64,000 bases of DNA. Origin: an uncultured Eubacteriales bacterium (GTDB taxonomy: Bacteria > Bacillota > Clostridia > Oscillospirales > Acutalibacteraceae). Below are positions 1 to 7,620 of the stretch, piece after piece. Location: NCBI GenBank assembly GCA_934463035.1, contig CAKSIG010000004.1, forward strand, positions 1-64,000, written 5' to 3'. A model generated the notes under the pieces. The model was not told the origin of the DNA. It ran no database searches and was given only the letters and a program-made list of their open reading frames with translations. The translations under genes were made by a program, and so were the position numbers. How positions within the stretch are numbered: the first letter of the stretch is position 1; every line of letters starts with the position of its first letter.

Positions 1-77
1 TGGGATTCGAACCCATGTGCGATTGCTCGCAAACTGATTTCGAGTCAGCCCCGTTATGACCACTTCGATACCTCTCC
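1..77 (-). tRNA. tRNA-Ser(CGA), 3' end cut by the window edge
   Basis: The complement begins GGAGAGG (acceptor strand), has a D-arm, an anticodon stem-loop CTGA-CTCGAAA-TCAG with anticodon CGA (reads UCG), a long class II variable arm GCGAGCAATCGC and the T-arm GGGTTCGAATCCCA. The 3' acceptor strand lies outside the window. It is probably cotranscribed with the tRNA-Leu at 276-362 from the promoter at 372-400. Confidence 0.93.
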
Positions 78-227
78 ATGTATGTTAACTCGGAAAGCCG
101 AGATTAACGCAAGTATTCAGTTGTATTAGAATTTCTGTTAGAACTCACGGTGTGCCTGCGGCGGGCGAATGCCCGAAACCCGCACGGTTAAAGGCTTTTC
201 GGAACACGGGCTTCCGTTAGCCGAAGG

Positions 228-270
228 AGATTTCGAGTCATGTCCGTTATGACCACTTCGATACGTCTCC
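228..270 (-). pseudogene. Truncated duplicate of the 5' half of tRNA-Ser(CGA)
   Basis: On the minus strand this repeats the 5' half of the neighbouring tRNA-Ser from the acceptor strand (GGAGACG here, GGAGAGG there) through the D-arm and the anticodon loop CTCGAAA, with a few substitutions. The 3' side of the anticodon stem no longer pairs, and no recognisable T-arm or matching acceptor strand follows. The DNA from about 84 to 227 is GC-rich, with short hairpins, and resembles nothing I can name. I read it as a tRNA fragment left by duplication or by an integrated element; it is unlikely to give a functional tRNA. Confidence 0.65.
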
Positions 271-275
271 GTAGA

Positions 276-362
276 TGGTGCCGCTGACCGGACTTGAACC
301 GGTACGGTATCGCTACCGAGGGATTTTAAGTCCCTTGTGTCTGCCTATTCCACCACAGCGGC
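276..362 (-). tRNA. tRNA-Leu(TAA)
   Basis: A complete class II tRNA. The acceptor GCCGCTG pairs with CAGCGGC, the anticodon loop has TAA (reads UUA), the variable arm is long (CTCGGTAGCGATACCG), the T-arm is CCGGTTCAAGTCCGG, and the 3' CCA is encoded (276-278 as TGG on the plus strand). Confidence 0.96.
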
Positions 363-371
363 ATATCATTA

Positions 372-400
372 ATAATATAATAGCACGGTCAATTTGTCAA
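372..400 (-). promoter_or_regulatory. Sigma-A promoter for the tRNA-Leu/tRNA-Ser unit
   Basis: On the minus strand TTGACA (400-395) is followed after 17 nt by TATTAT (377-372), just upstream of tRNA-Leu. Its position argues against starting the neighbouring plus-strand gene upstream of about 400. Confidence 0.8.
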
Positions 401-459
401 GGAATTTTTGCTATATCGGAGCATTTTTTACTCTTTTTTGTCTTTTGAGAATTATTGTA

Positions 460-488
460 TTTACAAAACCTTGGTATTGTTGTATATT
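460..488 (+). promoter_or_regulatory. Sigma-A promoter for the DUF2975 gene
   Basis: TTTACA (460-465), 17-nt spacer, TATATT (483-488). This predicts transcription starting near 495, about 25 nt before the ATG at 520. Confidence 0.6.
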
Positions 489-519
489 ATTTGTAGCAAT
501 AGTAAAAGGTGATGTAGAA

Positions 520-960
520 ATGTGGACATCTAAAAAATCAATAATGCTTTCGCTGATTCTTACCTATGTTTTTATGGTGCTTTTGGTGGCTGTCACGGTT
601 GCACTGCCTTGGTTGGTAACTTGGTATGTTGAAACAAAGGGACGCTCGGCAAGTCTTCCTACCACTATTATGCTTACCTGTTATCCCTGCGTGCCGTTCG
701 CTGCGGTAACTCTGCTTTCACTCAGAAGGGTATTGAAAAATCTGTCGGACGGACAAATATTTATTCCGCAAAATGTTATTATGTTTAAGCGCATTTCATG
801 GTGCTGCGTTGCAGCTTCGCTGATAACTCTTGTAGCTGGCAGATATTATCTTCCTTTTTATATCGTCAGCGCTTCTGCCGCATTTTTTGCGCTTATAACG
901 AGAGTTTTTAAAAATATAATTGAAGTGCGGACATCTGTTGAGAATGAAGCACAGCAGTGA
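520..960 (+). CDS. DUF2975-family membrane protein
   Basis: A 146-residue integral membrane protein with four hydrophobic segments, at about residues 8-30, 45-62, 90-106 and 112-125. Between the second and third is the phrase LRRVLKNLSDGQIFIPQNV, which I recognise as typical of DUF2975 proteins: the (S)GxxFxxxNxxxxxxI pattern follows the second helix. The function of the family is unknown; many members sit beside a small YozG-type HTH regulator, which is absent here. I chose the ATG at 520 because AAAGGTG lies 5-10 nt upstream and a promoter ends at 488; the open frame extends further upstream only through tRNA promoter DNA. It is a single-gene unit ending at a terminator. Confidence 0.75.
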   Translation: MWTSKKSIMLSLILTYVFMVLLVAVTVALPWLVTWYVETKGRSASLPTTIMLTCYPCVPFAAVTLLSLRRVLKNLSDGQIFIPQNVIMFKRISWCCVAASLITLVAGRYYLPFYIVSASAAFFALITRVFKNIIEVRTSVENEAQQ

Positions 961-981
961 GATAAGAAAGTTCTGTTTTTG

Positions 982-1016
982 AGATCGGGCATTAAAGTAT
1001 GTCCGATCTTTTTTTG
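982..1016 (+). terminator. Intrinsic terminator after the DUF2975 gene
   Basis: The stem AGATCGGGCAT/ATGTCCGATCT (one G-U pair) has a 6-nt loop and is followed by seven T residues. Confidence 0.9.
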
Positions 1017-1047
1017 CCGAAAATGAGAAAAAATAGGTATATCGGAC

Positions 1048-1076
1048 TTGACATTTACATCATTGAGTGTTATTAT
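1048..1076 (+). promoter_or_regulatory. Strong sigma-A promoter of the metal/ABC operon
   Basis: Consensus TTGACA (1048-1053), 17-nt spacer, TATTAT (1071-1076). Predicted start is near 1083, immediately before a perfect inverted repeat. Confidence 0.85.
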
Positions 1077-1085
1077 ATGTATGCG

Positions 1086-1101
1086 GTTAGCGTATGCTAA
1101 C
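1086..1101. promoter_or_regulatory. Palindromic operator, probable metalloregulator site
   Basis: GTTAGC-GTAT-GCTAAC is a perfect 6+6 inverted repeat placed just downstream of the -10 box, over the likely transcription start, where a bound protein would repress. DtxR/MntR/IdeR-type boxes are TTAGG-like palindromes and the first gene is a Feo-associated peptide, so iron- or manganese-dependent repression is a reasonable guess. The regulator is not in the window. Confidence 0.55.
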
Positions 1102-1136
1102 TGAAAAAATGACAGATTATTCAAAGGAGAATGGTT

Positions 1137-1310
1137 ATGTTAGCTTGGATTGCGGAAAATATTGCTACGATAGTGATATGTGCTGTACTTGTTGCTGTGA
1201 TCGTGCTTATAATTGTCGGAATGGTAAAAGACAAGAAAAAAGGCAAGTCTTCGTGCGGATGCTCTTGCGGTTCGTGTCCTATGAGCGGCTCCTGTCATAA
1301 AAACAAATAA
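1137..1310 (+). CDS. FeoB-associated Cys-rich membrane peptide
   Basis: A 57-residue protein: an N-terminal transmembrane helix (about residues 3-29), a basic stretch (KDKKKGK), then a cysteine cluster SCGCSCGSCPMSGSC with five Cys. This is the layout of the FeoB-associated Cys-rich membrane protein family (PF12669), normally encoded with the ferrous iron importer FeoB. The start at 1137 has AGGAG with a 7-nt gap; an in-frame ATG at 1131 is too close to the ribosome site. No feoA or feoB is in the window, so the partner is either distant or replaced by the ABC transporter that follows. It opens an operon controlled by the promoter and palindrome just upstream. Confidence 0.82.
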   Translation: MLAWIAENIATIVICAVLVAVIVLIIVGMVKDKKKGKSSCGCSCGSCPMSGSCHKNK

Positions 1311-1339
1311 TAAATTATCCTTATAAGGGTGGGATTGAA

Positions 1340-2038
1340 GTGTATCTTGAACTTAATAACATAAAAAAATCATTTAAAAACGGCGAGCAACGCACCGAGG
1401 TTTTGAAAGGCATTAGCTGCGGTGTTGAAAAGGGTGAGATATGTGTTATGCTCGGGCCTTCGGGGTCGGGTAAGTCGACCTTGCTCAATGTTATCGGCGG
1501 TATAGAAACAGCTGATTCGGGTACCTTGTCAATAGGCGGACAAATGGTAGAAAAAATGAATGAAAAACAGCTTACAATGTACCGCAGGAAACATTTGGGG
1601 TATGTTTTTCAATCATACAACCTTATACCGAACCTTACTGTTAAAGAAAATATAGAGGTCGGCGCTTATCTTGCGGACAAGCCGCTTGACATTGATGAAT
1701 TGATAAATGTTTTGGGACTTGATGAACACCGTGACAAAATACCAAATCAGCTTTCGGGCGGTCAGCAGCAACGCTGCGCTATCGGACGTGCGATTATAAA
1801 AAATCCCGATATTTTGCTTTGTGACGAACCGACGGGTGCGTTGGATTATAATACGTCGAAAGAAATACTCGGTTTAATTGAAGACGTAAATAAAAAATTC
1901 GGCAATACCGTTATATTCGTCACACATAACGATGCTATTAAAAATATGGCTGACAGGGTTATCAAACTGCGCGACGGTGTTATAAGACATAATACGGTAA
2001 ATCAAGAAAAAATATCTGCCGCAGAGCTTGAATGGTAG
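1340..2038 (+). CDS. ABC transporter ATP-binding protein, MacB/LolD type
   Basis: A 232-residue ATPase with Walker A GPSGSGKST (residues 39-47), Q-loop Q91, signature LSGGQQQR (138-145), Walker B ILLCDEPTGALD (158-169) and H-loop H196. This is the MacB/LolD/FtsE class, which works with FtsX-like permeases by mechanotransmission rather than classical import. The start is GTG at 1340 with a G-rich AGGGTGGG upstream. It lies 9 nt before its permease gene. The substrate cannot be read from the sequence; the neighbours (Feo-type peptide, HMA protein) hint at metal or envelope homeostasis. Confidence 0.9.
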   Translation: MYLELNNIKKSFKNGEQRTEVLKGISCGVEKGEICVMLGPSGSGKSTLLNVIGGIETADSGTLSIGGQMVEKMNEKQLTMYRRKHLGYVFQSYNLIPNLTVKENIEVGAYLADKPLDIDELINVLGLDEHRDKIPNQLSGGQQQRCAIGRAIIKNPDILLCDEPTGALDYNTSKEILGLIEDVNKKFGNTVIFVTHNDAIKNMADRVIKLRDGVIRHNTVNQEKISAAELEW

Positions 2039-2047
2039 GTAATTGCT

Positions 2048-4288
2048 ATGAGAAATCCGTTAAATAAAAGTATTTTAAGGGAACTGAGCAGAGATAAGGG
2101 TAAATACATAGCGCTCTTTTTGTTTCTTGTGCTGACAATAGGATTTGTTTCGGGCTTTTTAGTCGCGGATAACAGTATAAAATCCGCATACGACGACAGC
2201 TTTGAGAAATACAGCGTTGAGGACGGTCATTTTACGCTTGCAGTCAAAGCTGACAGTGCCCTGACAGAAAAGGTTGAAAATATCGGGGTTAAAATTTCAC
2301 CGATGTTTTATGAAGATTTTAATTCCGAAAACAATCATACGGTGCGCGTTTACAGACAACGCAATGATGTTAATAAAATATGTCTTATGGACGGCAAAAT
2401 GCCGAAATCGGATAAAGATATAGTTATCGACCGCCTTTATGCCGAAAATAATTCTATAAAAATCGGTGATAAAATAAATGTTGGGAACGGCGAATTTAAA
2501 GTTTGCGGCATAACGGCTTTTTCGGATTACAGCGCTTTGTTTAAAAACAATACCGATATGATGTTTGACGCCCAAAAGTTCACCGTAGCCGCGGTTACCG
2601 ATAAGGCGTTTGATGAAATGATCGGCGATTCTGTAAAGTATAATTATGCTTGGCGGAACAACGATACAGGTCTTGATAAAGACGAGCGTACCGAAATATC
2701 CGATGAAATTAAGAAAACACTCATAAAATCCGCTGTTGTAACCGACTTTGTAAGACAGGAGGACAACCAAGCCATCACTTTCACAGGCGAGGATATGGGC
2801 GGCGACAAAATTATGGTAATAGTTCTGCTCTATATAATTATGGCGGTTTTGGCATTTGTTTTCGGTATAACCACACACTCAACGATAGAGCAGGAGGCTT
2901 CGGCAATAGGAACGCTCCGAGCTTCGGGATATAAGAGGTCGGAGATTGTAAGACGTTATCTTGTGTTGCCGATAGCGGTTACGCTGGTGGCGGCAGTTAT
3001 AGGAAACATTCTCGGATATACGTGTATGAAGTTCACGGTATCGTCGCTTTATTATCACAGCTATTCGCTGCCGACCTATAAAACGGTTTGGAATTCAGAG
3101 GCGTTTATGCTTACTACTGTTATTCCTTGTCTAATAGTTTTTGCGGTAGTTATAACGGTTCTGCTGTATTTAACAAGACTTTCACCGCTGAAATTCCTGC
3201 GCCACGAGCTTACTGTGGGTAAGAAAAAAGGCGTAATAAAGTTAAGACATTTTAAATTTTTCACACGTTTCAGAATGCGTGTTATCTTCAAAAATGCATT
3301 TTCGTATGTTACACTTTTCGTAGGAATTGTTTTCGCGAGCGTACTTTTGATGTTCGGAATGATGATGGCGCCTTTGCTTTCAAATTTCCGTGACGATGTT
3401 GTTACATCAAAAATAGCCGATTATCAGTACATATTGAAGGCGCCTTGCGATTCAGGGTATGAAAAGGCTGAAAAATATGCGGTTGTGTCTTTGCAGAATG
3501 ATGCTAATGAAGAAATAACGGTTTACGGAATAAAGAAAAATTCCGATTATTTTGACCGAGATATAGAACGCGGAGAAATTTTATTCTCCGAGGGTCTCAC
3601 CGAAAAATACGGTATTAAACAAAACGATGAAATAAAGCTGCATGAAAAATACGGCGATAAAGAATACAGTTTCAAAGCAAACGGCAGCTATTGGTATCCC
3701 GCTTCTCTTGCGCTGTTTATGAACATAGACGATTTTAACAGCAAGTTTGGGAAAGATAACGACTACTATAACGGATATTTTTCTGATATAAAACTTGACG
3801 GTATTGATGAAAAATATGTGGCCACCGTTATAACGCAGAATGATATGACGGTCATTGCTGACCAGCTCGATGATTCAATGGGACCGATGTTTTTGATGAT
3901 GTGCGGATTTTCCGCAATGATTTATGTTTTGTTAATGTACCTCTTAACAAAGCAGATTATTGAAAAGAACGCAAACGCCATATCAATGATCAAGATCCTC
4001 GGTTACACCGACAGAGAAGCGGTCTCGCTTTACAGCACCGCTACGGGAATAATGACTGTCATATCTTTGGCGGTAAGTCTGCCGTTAAGCTATGTTATAA
4101 TTAAAGTTATTTATTACATAATGATGAAGAGTTTCAGCGGTTGGCTGACATTCTTTATCGCGCCTTGGATATGGCCTGCAATGTTTGCTTTGGGCTTGGC
4201 TTGTTATATGATAGTGTATTTTACGCAAATGAAAAAGATACGTTCAATACCTATGGGTGATGTTCTTAAAAGAGGCGAAGATTTATGA
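2048..4288 (+). CDS. ABC transporter permease with two FtsX-like domains
   Basis: A 746-residue membrane protein. A first transmembrane helix (about residues 20-40) is followed by a large extracytoplasmic domain to about residue 255, then three helices of a first FtsX core (about 258-385, with the conserved motif ASAIGTLRASGYKRSEIVRRY). A second helix (about 418-445) and extracytoplasmic domain follow, then a second three-helix FtsX core near the C-terminus with NANAISMIKILGYTDREA. This pairs it with the MacB-type ATPase upstream. The stop overlaps the start of the next gene (ATGA), so translation is probably coupled. Substrate unknown. Confidence 0.88.
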   Translation: MRNPLNKSILRELSRDKGKYIALFLFLVLTIGFVSGFLVADNSIKSAYDDSFEKYSVEDGHFTLAVKADSALTEKVENIGVKISPMFYEDFNSENNHTVRVYRQRNDVNKICLMDGKMPKSDKDIVIDRLYAENNSIKIGDKINVGNGEFKVCGITAFSDYSALFKNNTDMMFDAQKFTVAAVTDKAFDEMIGDSVKYNYAWRNNDTGLDKDERTEISDEIKKTLIKSAVVTDFVRQEDNQAITFTGEDMGGDKIMVIVLLYIIMAVLAFVFGITTHSTIEQEASAIGTLRASGYKRSEIVRRYLVLPIAVTLVAAVIGNILGYTCMKFTVSSLYYHSYSLPTYKTVWNSEAFMLTTVIPCLIVFAVVITVLLYLTRLSPLKFLRHELTVGKKKGVIKLRHFKFFTRFRMRVIFKNAFSYVTLFVGIVFASVLLMFGMMMAPLLSNFRDDVVTSKIADYQYILKAPCDSGYEKAEKYAVVSLQNDANEEITVYGIKKNSDYFDRDIERGEILFSEGLTEKYGIKQNDEIKLHEKYGDKEYSFKANGSYWYPASLALFMNIDDFNSKFGKDNDYYNGYFSDIKLDGIDEKYVATVITQNDMTVIADQLDDSMGPMFLMMCGFSAMIYVLLMYLLTKQIIEKNANAISMIKILGYTDREAVSLYSTATGIMTVISLAVSLPLSYVIIKVIYYIMMKSFSGWLTFFIAPWIWPAMFALGLACYMIVYFTQMKKIRSIPMGDVLKRGEDL

Positions 4289-4683
4289 ACGGAGTTACAG
4301 TTTTAAAGTATGCGGTTCTTATTGCGGTCGCTGTCGTTTTTGTCTGGCTTGTAGTACGCAGTTATATAAAAAGACTGAACAGCGGCTGTTGCGGGACTTC
4401 TGGTGACGGCGCCGTGAAACGCGTAAAGGTAGCCGATAAAAACAAATCGCATTATCCGTATACCGTTGTTATGAAGGTAGACGGTATGGTTTGTTCAAAT
4501 TGTGCGGCACGTATCGAAAACTCACTCAACTCCGCCGATGGAGTCTGGGCAACGGCAGATGTCGGAAACGGCGTCGTTACCGTCCGCTCAAAATCGGTAC
4601 AGGACGAGAGTTTTCTCAGAAATACCGTTAATAATATCGGCGCATATACCGTTATGAGCATTGAAAGGAAGGATGCTCCGTGA
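4285..4683 (+). CDS. Membrane-anchored heavy-metal-associated (HMA) domain protein
   Basis: A 132-residue protein. Residues about 6-25 form a transmembrane anchor, then comes a small cysteine motif GCCG (34-37), a basic linker, and an HMA ferredoxin-like domain (about 59-128) with the metal motif GMVCSNC (Cys70 and Cys73), as in CopZ and the N-termini of copper P-type ATPases. It probably binds Cu(I) or a similar soft metal at the membrane. It overlaps the permease gene by 4 nt and the next small gene by 4 nt, so the three are one translational unit. Linking it to a MacB-type transporter is unusual, and I cannot say whether the metal is cargo, signal or cofactor. Confidence 0.8.
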   Translation: MNGVTVLKYAVLIAVAVVFVWLVVRSYIKRLNSGCCGTSGDGAVKRVKVADKNKSHYPYTVVMKVDGMVCSNCAARIENSLNSADGVWATADVGNGVVTVRSKSVQDESFLRNTVNNIGAYTVMSIERKDAP

Positions 4684-4805
4684 AGCTCGTTTACTTCCTT
4701 ATCGCAGTCTTAGTGCTGATTGTATTCTTTGTTTTAATGATTTTGCTTGAAGCGGTTTTGTGTAAGCTGTTGGTGCATAAAAAGAATGATAAACAAAAAA
4801 AGTGA
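4680..4805 (+). CDS. 41-residue single-pass membrane peptide
   Basis: Starts with GTG at 4680, overlapping the HMA gene stop (GTGA), with GGAAGG about 6 nt upstream. It encodes MKLVYFLIAVLVLIVFFVLM and then a further hydrophobic stretch, one Cys and a lysine-rich tail (KKNDKQKK). One transmembrane helix covers about residues 4-25. I do not recognise a family. The overlap, ribosome site and position just before the operon terminator argue that it is translated; it may be a small subunit of the transporter. Confidence 0.6.
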   Translation: MKLVYFLIAVLVLIVFFVLMILLEAVLCKLLVHKKNDKQKK

Positions 4806-4826
4806 GTGCTTTTGCACTCACTTTTT
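4797..4826. terminator. Bidirectional intrinsic terminator
   Basis: AAAAAGTGAGTGC/GCACTCACTTTTT with a TTTT loop. It has T tracts on both strands and separates the metal/ABC operon (+) from the sugar operon (-). Confidence 0.9.
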
Positions 4827-4828
4827 AA

Positions 4829-5812
4829 TTATAAGCATTTACCTTGCAAAATTTCCCTTGTCAGCCTGCTTGCCGAAACGCCGTCCTTTTTGCTTAATAC
4901 CTTTTCAATTTTTGCAGGGTCGCAGTTGTCGATTAATGATTCAAGATAATCAAACCATTCAGCGCTTTCGTTTACGGCGTCACGCGAGTTTTCTCTGTAC
5001 GGGAATTGGTCAAAGGTTATGTAACCGTTATATCCTGTTTTTCTTAACCAATAAATAAATTCAAGATAGGGGATAGTGTTTACACTGCCTGCAATAAGGT
5101 CGTCGTCCCAAGAGCCGTAATTATCGTTCATATGAACAGCCATAAGTTTTCCGCCGTACATTTTGCAGAGCGCCACCGCCTCGGCGGGACTTTCACCTGC
5201 AAAAAATGCGTGTCCGTAATCCATAGCAATACCGACATTATTGACATTAAGTGAATTTATCATAAGAAGGGTAGACGCCATACCGCTTATATAACACTTG
5301 TTTCTCGGCTCCTTCGGCTTATATTCGAGCGCAATCTTCATATTAGGCTTATATTCGCTGAGTTCCTTTATACATTCTGCAAATAAAGTTCTTTCCTTAA
5401 TATAATCGGCTTCAAACATATAGTCATAACCGTCCTGCCCAGGCCAGACAGCAAATGTATTACACCCGATTTCTTCTGCAAAATCCATTGCCTTTTTTGA
5501 GTTTTCAAGAGCTTTTTTTCTGACCGCAGCGTCAAGCGACGAAAACGAACCCTGCTTGTAATCTCTGTCTGCCGTTGTATCAACCATAACACAATTTACT
5601 TTTAGACCTGTGCGCTTGATTTCCGATTTTAATTCATCAATTTTTTCAAAATATTCTTTGGTTAGATTGAGATCTACTGCCGACAAAAGCGGAATACTTT
5701 TAATTCGGTCAAGTTTTTCACCGATTGAATATTCTTTTTCAGAATAAACGGTACAGTATCTATCGCAAAAAGTGCCTACGTGATCTATAAAAACCGAATA
5801 CTTTCTTTTCAT
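4829..5812 (-). CDS. Sugar phosphate isomerase/epimerase-like TIM-barrel protein
   Basis: A 327-residue protein of the xylose-isomerase-like TIM-barrel (AP endonuclease 2) superfamily. The barrel runs over about residues 30-290, with likely metal ligands in KIALEYKPKE (Glu, about 180), IAMDYGHAFF (Asp-His, about 218), MAVHMNDNYG (His, about 243) and YITFDQFPYR (Asp, about 283). The exact reaction is not readable; relatives isomerise or epimerise keto- and aldo-sugars. It is last in a four-gene minus-strand operon, 12 nt after the aldolase gene. The start is the ATG at 5812, behind a GAGGT-like site. Confidence 0.75.
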   Translation of the reverse strand: MKRKYSVFIDHVGTFCDRYCTVYSEKEYSIGEKLDRIKSIPLLSAVDLNLTKEYFEKIDELKSEIKRTGLKVNCVMVDTTADRDYKQGSFSSLDAAVRKKALENSKKAMDFAEEIGCNTFAVWPGQDGYDYMFEADYIKERTLFAECIKELSEYKPNMKIALEYKPKEPRNKCYISGMASTLLMINSLNVNNVGIAMDYGHAFFAGESPAEAVALCKMYGGKLMAVHMNDNYGSWDDDLIAGSVNTIPYLEFIYWLRKTGYNGYITFDQFPYRENSRDAVNESAEWFDYLESLIDNCDPAKIEKVLSKKDGVSASRLTREILQGKCL

Positions 5813-5824
5813 ATCAAATACCTC

Positions 5825-6667
5825 TCATATCTTATTGTCGGAACCGCAAAGTTTTATTTTGTGTATCGCAAGGTTTTTGACCGCCTCGCGTGCCTTGCCC
5901 ATATATTTTTTCGGGTCTATAATCTTATCGTCGGTAAGGCTTTCTCTTACGGCGGCGGTCGCCGCGGCACGTAACTCAGTAGCAAAATTCACTTTGCATA
6001 TTCCTAACTTAATAGTTTTTTGTATCATTTCATCAGGGATACCCGAGCCGCCGTGTAAAACAAGAGGTAAATCGACCCTGTGAGCAATTTCGTCGAGCAA
6101 ATCAAAATCGAGTCTCGGCTCTCCCTTGTAAAAACCGTGTGACGTTCCTATCGCCACCGCAAATATATCAATGCCTGTTCTTCCCGCAAAATCAACGGCT
6201 TGCGCAGGATCAGTGTAGGCAACGTCGGCTTTTCTTCCGTCTTCCTTGCCTCCGACGGTTCCAAGCTCCGCTTCAACCGTAATGTCCATTGCGTGAGCCG
6301 CCTCAACGACCTTTCTTGTTACCGCTATGTTTTCCTCGTACGGTAATTTTGATGCGTCTATCATTACCGAACTGTATCCGGCCTTAATGGCGCGCATAAC
6401 GTCGGTGAAACTTTCACAATGGTCAAGGTGAAGGCATACAGGGACTTTGGAGTTGACCGCACGTGCGTGAACCATTGCGTAGGCCTCGTCAAGCGTCAGA
6501 TATTTAACGGTTGACGGTGTGGTTTGTATCATAACAGGCGAGTGAGTTTCCTCTGCCGCGTCAATTATTGCCTGCACCATTTCAAGATTTTCTGCATTAA
6601 GGGCAGGCACGGCATATCCGCCTCTTTTTGCTTCTTTGATAATTTCTTTGCTTGTTACATACGGCAT
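5825..6667 (-). CDS. Class II ketose-bisphosphate aldolase (FbaA/GatY/KbaY family)
   Basis: A 280-residue zinc aldolase. Visible motifs are HLDHC (residues 79-83, first zinc ligand), EAELGTVGG (about 131-139), a zinc-binding His in AIGTSHG (about 174-180), HGGSGIP (about 205-211) and the phosphate-binding KVNFATELR (about 224-232). The family cleaves fructose-1,6- or tagatose-1,6-bisphosphate, or a related ketose phosphate, to dihydroxyacetone phosphate plus an aldehyde. Its place between a PfkB kinase and an isomerase suggests the phosphorylated ketose made by its neighbours is the substrate. It overlaps the kinase gene by 13 nt. The ATG has GAGGT upstream. Confidence 0.88.
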   Translation of the reverse strand: MPYVTSKEIIKEAKRGGYAVPALNAENLEMVQAIIDAAEETHSPVMIQTTPSTVKYLTLDEAYAMVHARAVNSKVPVCLHLDHCESFTDVMRAIKAGYSSVMIDASKLPYEENIAVTRKVVEAAHAMDITVEAELGTVGGKEDGRKADVAYTDPAQAVDFAGRTGIDIFAVAIGTSHGFYKGEPRLDFDLLDEIAHRVDLPLVLHGGSGIPDEMIQKTIKLGICKVNFATELRAAATAAVRESLTDDKIIDPKKYMGKAREAVKNLAIHKIKLCGSDNKI

Positions 6668-7620
6668 ATCTTTTTTACCTCTATATCATTTGTTTTAATA
6701 AAGTCACTGACAGTCTGTACGGAAATATTGCCTTCCATCGGTCCGAACGCAGCCGTGTTAAGCGCCGCCGTTGCCGAAGCGTATTTCACAGAATTTTCAA
6801 GATCTTTGCCCTCGATAAGACTGCAAATAAAGGCGGCGTCAAAGCTGTCGCCCGCACCCGTCGCGTCAACGGGCGTTATATTGTATACACCTGTTGATAA
6901 TACGCGCGTACGCGTGTATACAGTGCAGCCGTGCGAGCCGTTTTTCACCACGACAATTTTTATATTCGGGTGTTCAAAGCACCAATCAACTGCCTCTTTT
7001 ACCGAGTCCTTCTTGCTTAGTTGCAGTAATTCCTCTTTGCCCGGCAAAAAAACATCGGCAATATCAATGATTTCATATATCTTATTAAAAATATTTTCAT
7101 TTTTAATGAGTTCGGGACGTATATTGGGGTCGAAAGAAATTGAACCGCCCATATACTTAATTTGCCTTGCTAACGTTAATATCATATTTGCGAAATGTTC
7201 GTTTGCGGTAATGGAACACCCCATTATGTGAAAGTATTTAATGTCCTTTTCCGCTGATATGTCAGGCATTTCTACATTAATTGCCGCGGTATTATTGATG
7301 TGGAAAATAAATTTACGTTCACCGCTGCCAAAGTAGGTTACAAATGCACAGCCCGTAAAATCGTTATTGCTGACATTTATGTATCGGCTTGAAACTCCGT
7401 CCTTTTCAAAGCGGTCAAGCAGACATTTGCCGAAATCGTCGTTCCCAACGCCGCCTACGATTGCTGTTTTGTGTCCCAACCGTGCCGCGGTGTCTGCAAA
7501 GATAGCAGGCGCACCGCTCGGAAAAGGGCCTAAAAACTCGTCCGCACAATATAGGGGAGAGTCCGCCTTTTTGCGCATAATTTCAACGATTATTTCTCCC
7601 ATTGTAAGTATTTCAATCAT
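6655..7620 (-). CDS. PfkB-family carbohydrate kinase
   Basis: A 321-residue ribokinase-fold sugar kinase. The N-terminal signature is VGGVGNDDFGKCLLDRF (about residues 55-71); the C-terminal catalytic motif DATGAGDSFDAAF (about 253-265) carries the base Asp and anion hole GAGD. The sugar is not certain; fructokinase-, KDG-kinase- and tagatose-6-phosphate-kinase-like enzymes share this fold. With an allulose/tagatose 3-epimerase upstream and an aldolase downstream, a ketohexose or ketose phosphate is likely. Its ATG overlaps the epimerase stop (ATGA) and has GAGGTGG 5 nt upstream. Confidence 0.87.
   Translation of the reverse strand: MIEILTMGEIIVEIMRKKADSPLYCADEFLGPFPSGAPAIFADTAARLGHKTAIVGGVGNDDFGKCLLDRFEKDGVSSRYINVSNNDFTGCAFVTYFGSGERKFIFHINNTAAINVEMPDISAEKDIKYFHIMGCSITANEHFANMILTLARQIKYMGGSISFDPNIRPELIKNENIFNKIYEIIDIADVFLPGKEELLQLSKKDSVKEAVDWCFEHPNIKIVVVKNGSHGCTVYTRTRVLSTGVYNITPVDATGAGDSFDAAFICSLIEGKDLENSVKYASATAALNTAAFGPMEGNISVQTVSDFIKTNDIEVKKICRM

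Noticed and set aside
228..270. Functional second tRNA-Ser or tRNA-Sec
   Set aside because: The anticodon stem does not pair, the T-arm and 3' acceptor strand are missing, and the anticodon would be CGA, not UCA.
6524..7231. Plus-strand open frame of 235 codons antisense to the PfkB and aldolase genes
   Set aside because: The minus-strand genes have clear family motifs, start sites and overlaps; the opposing frame has none and resembles no family.
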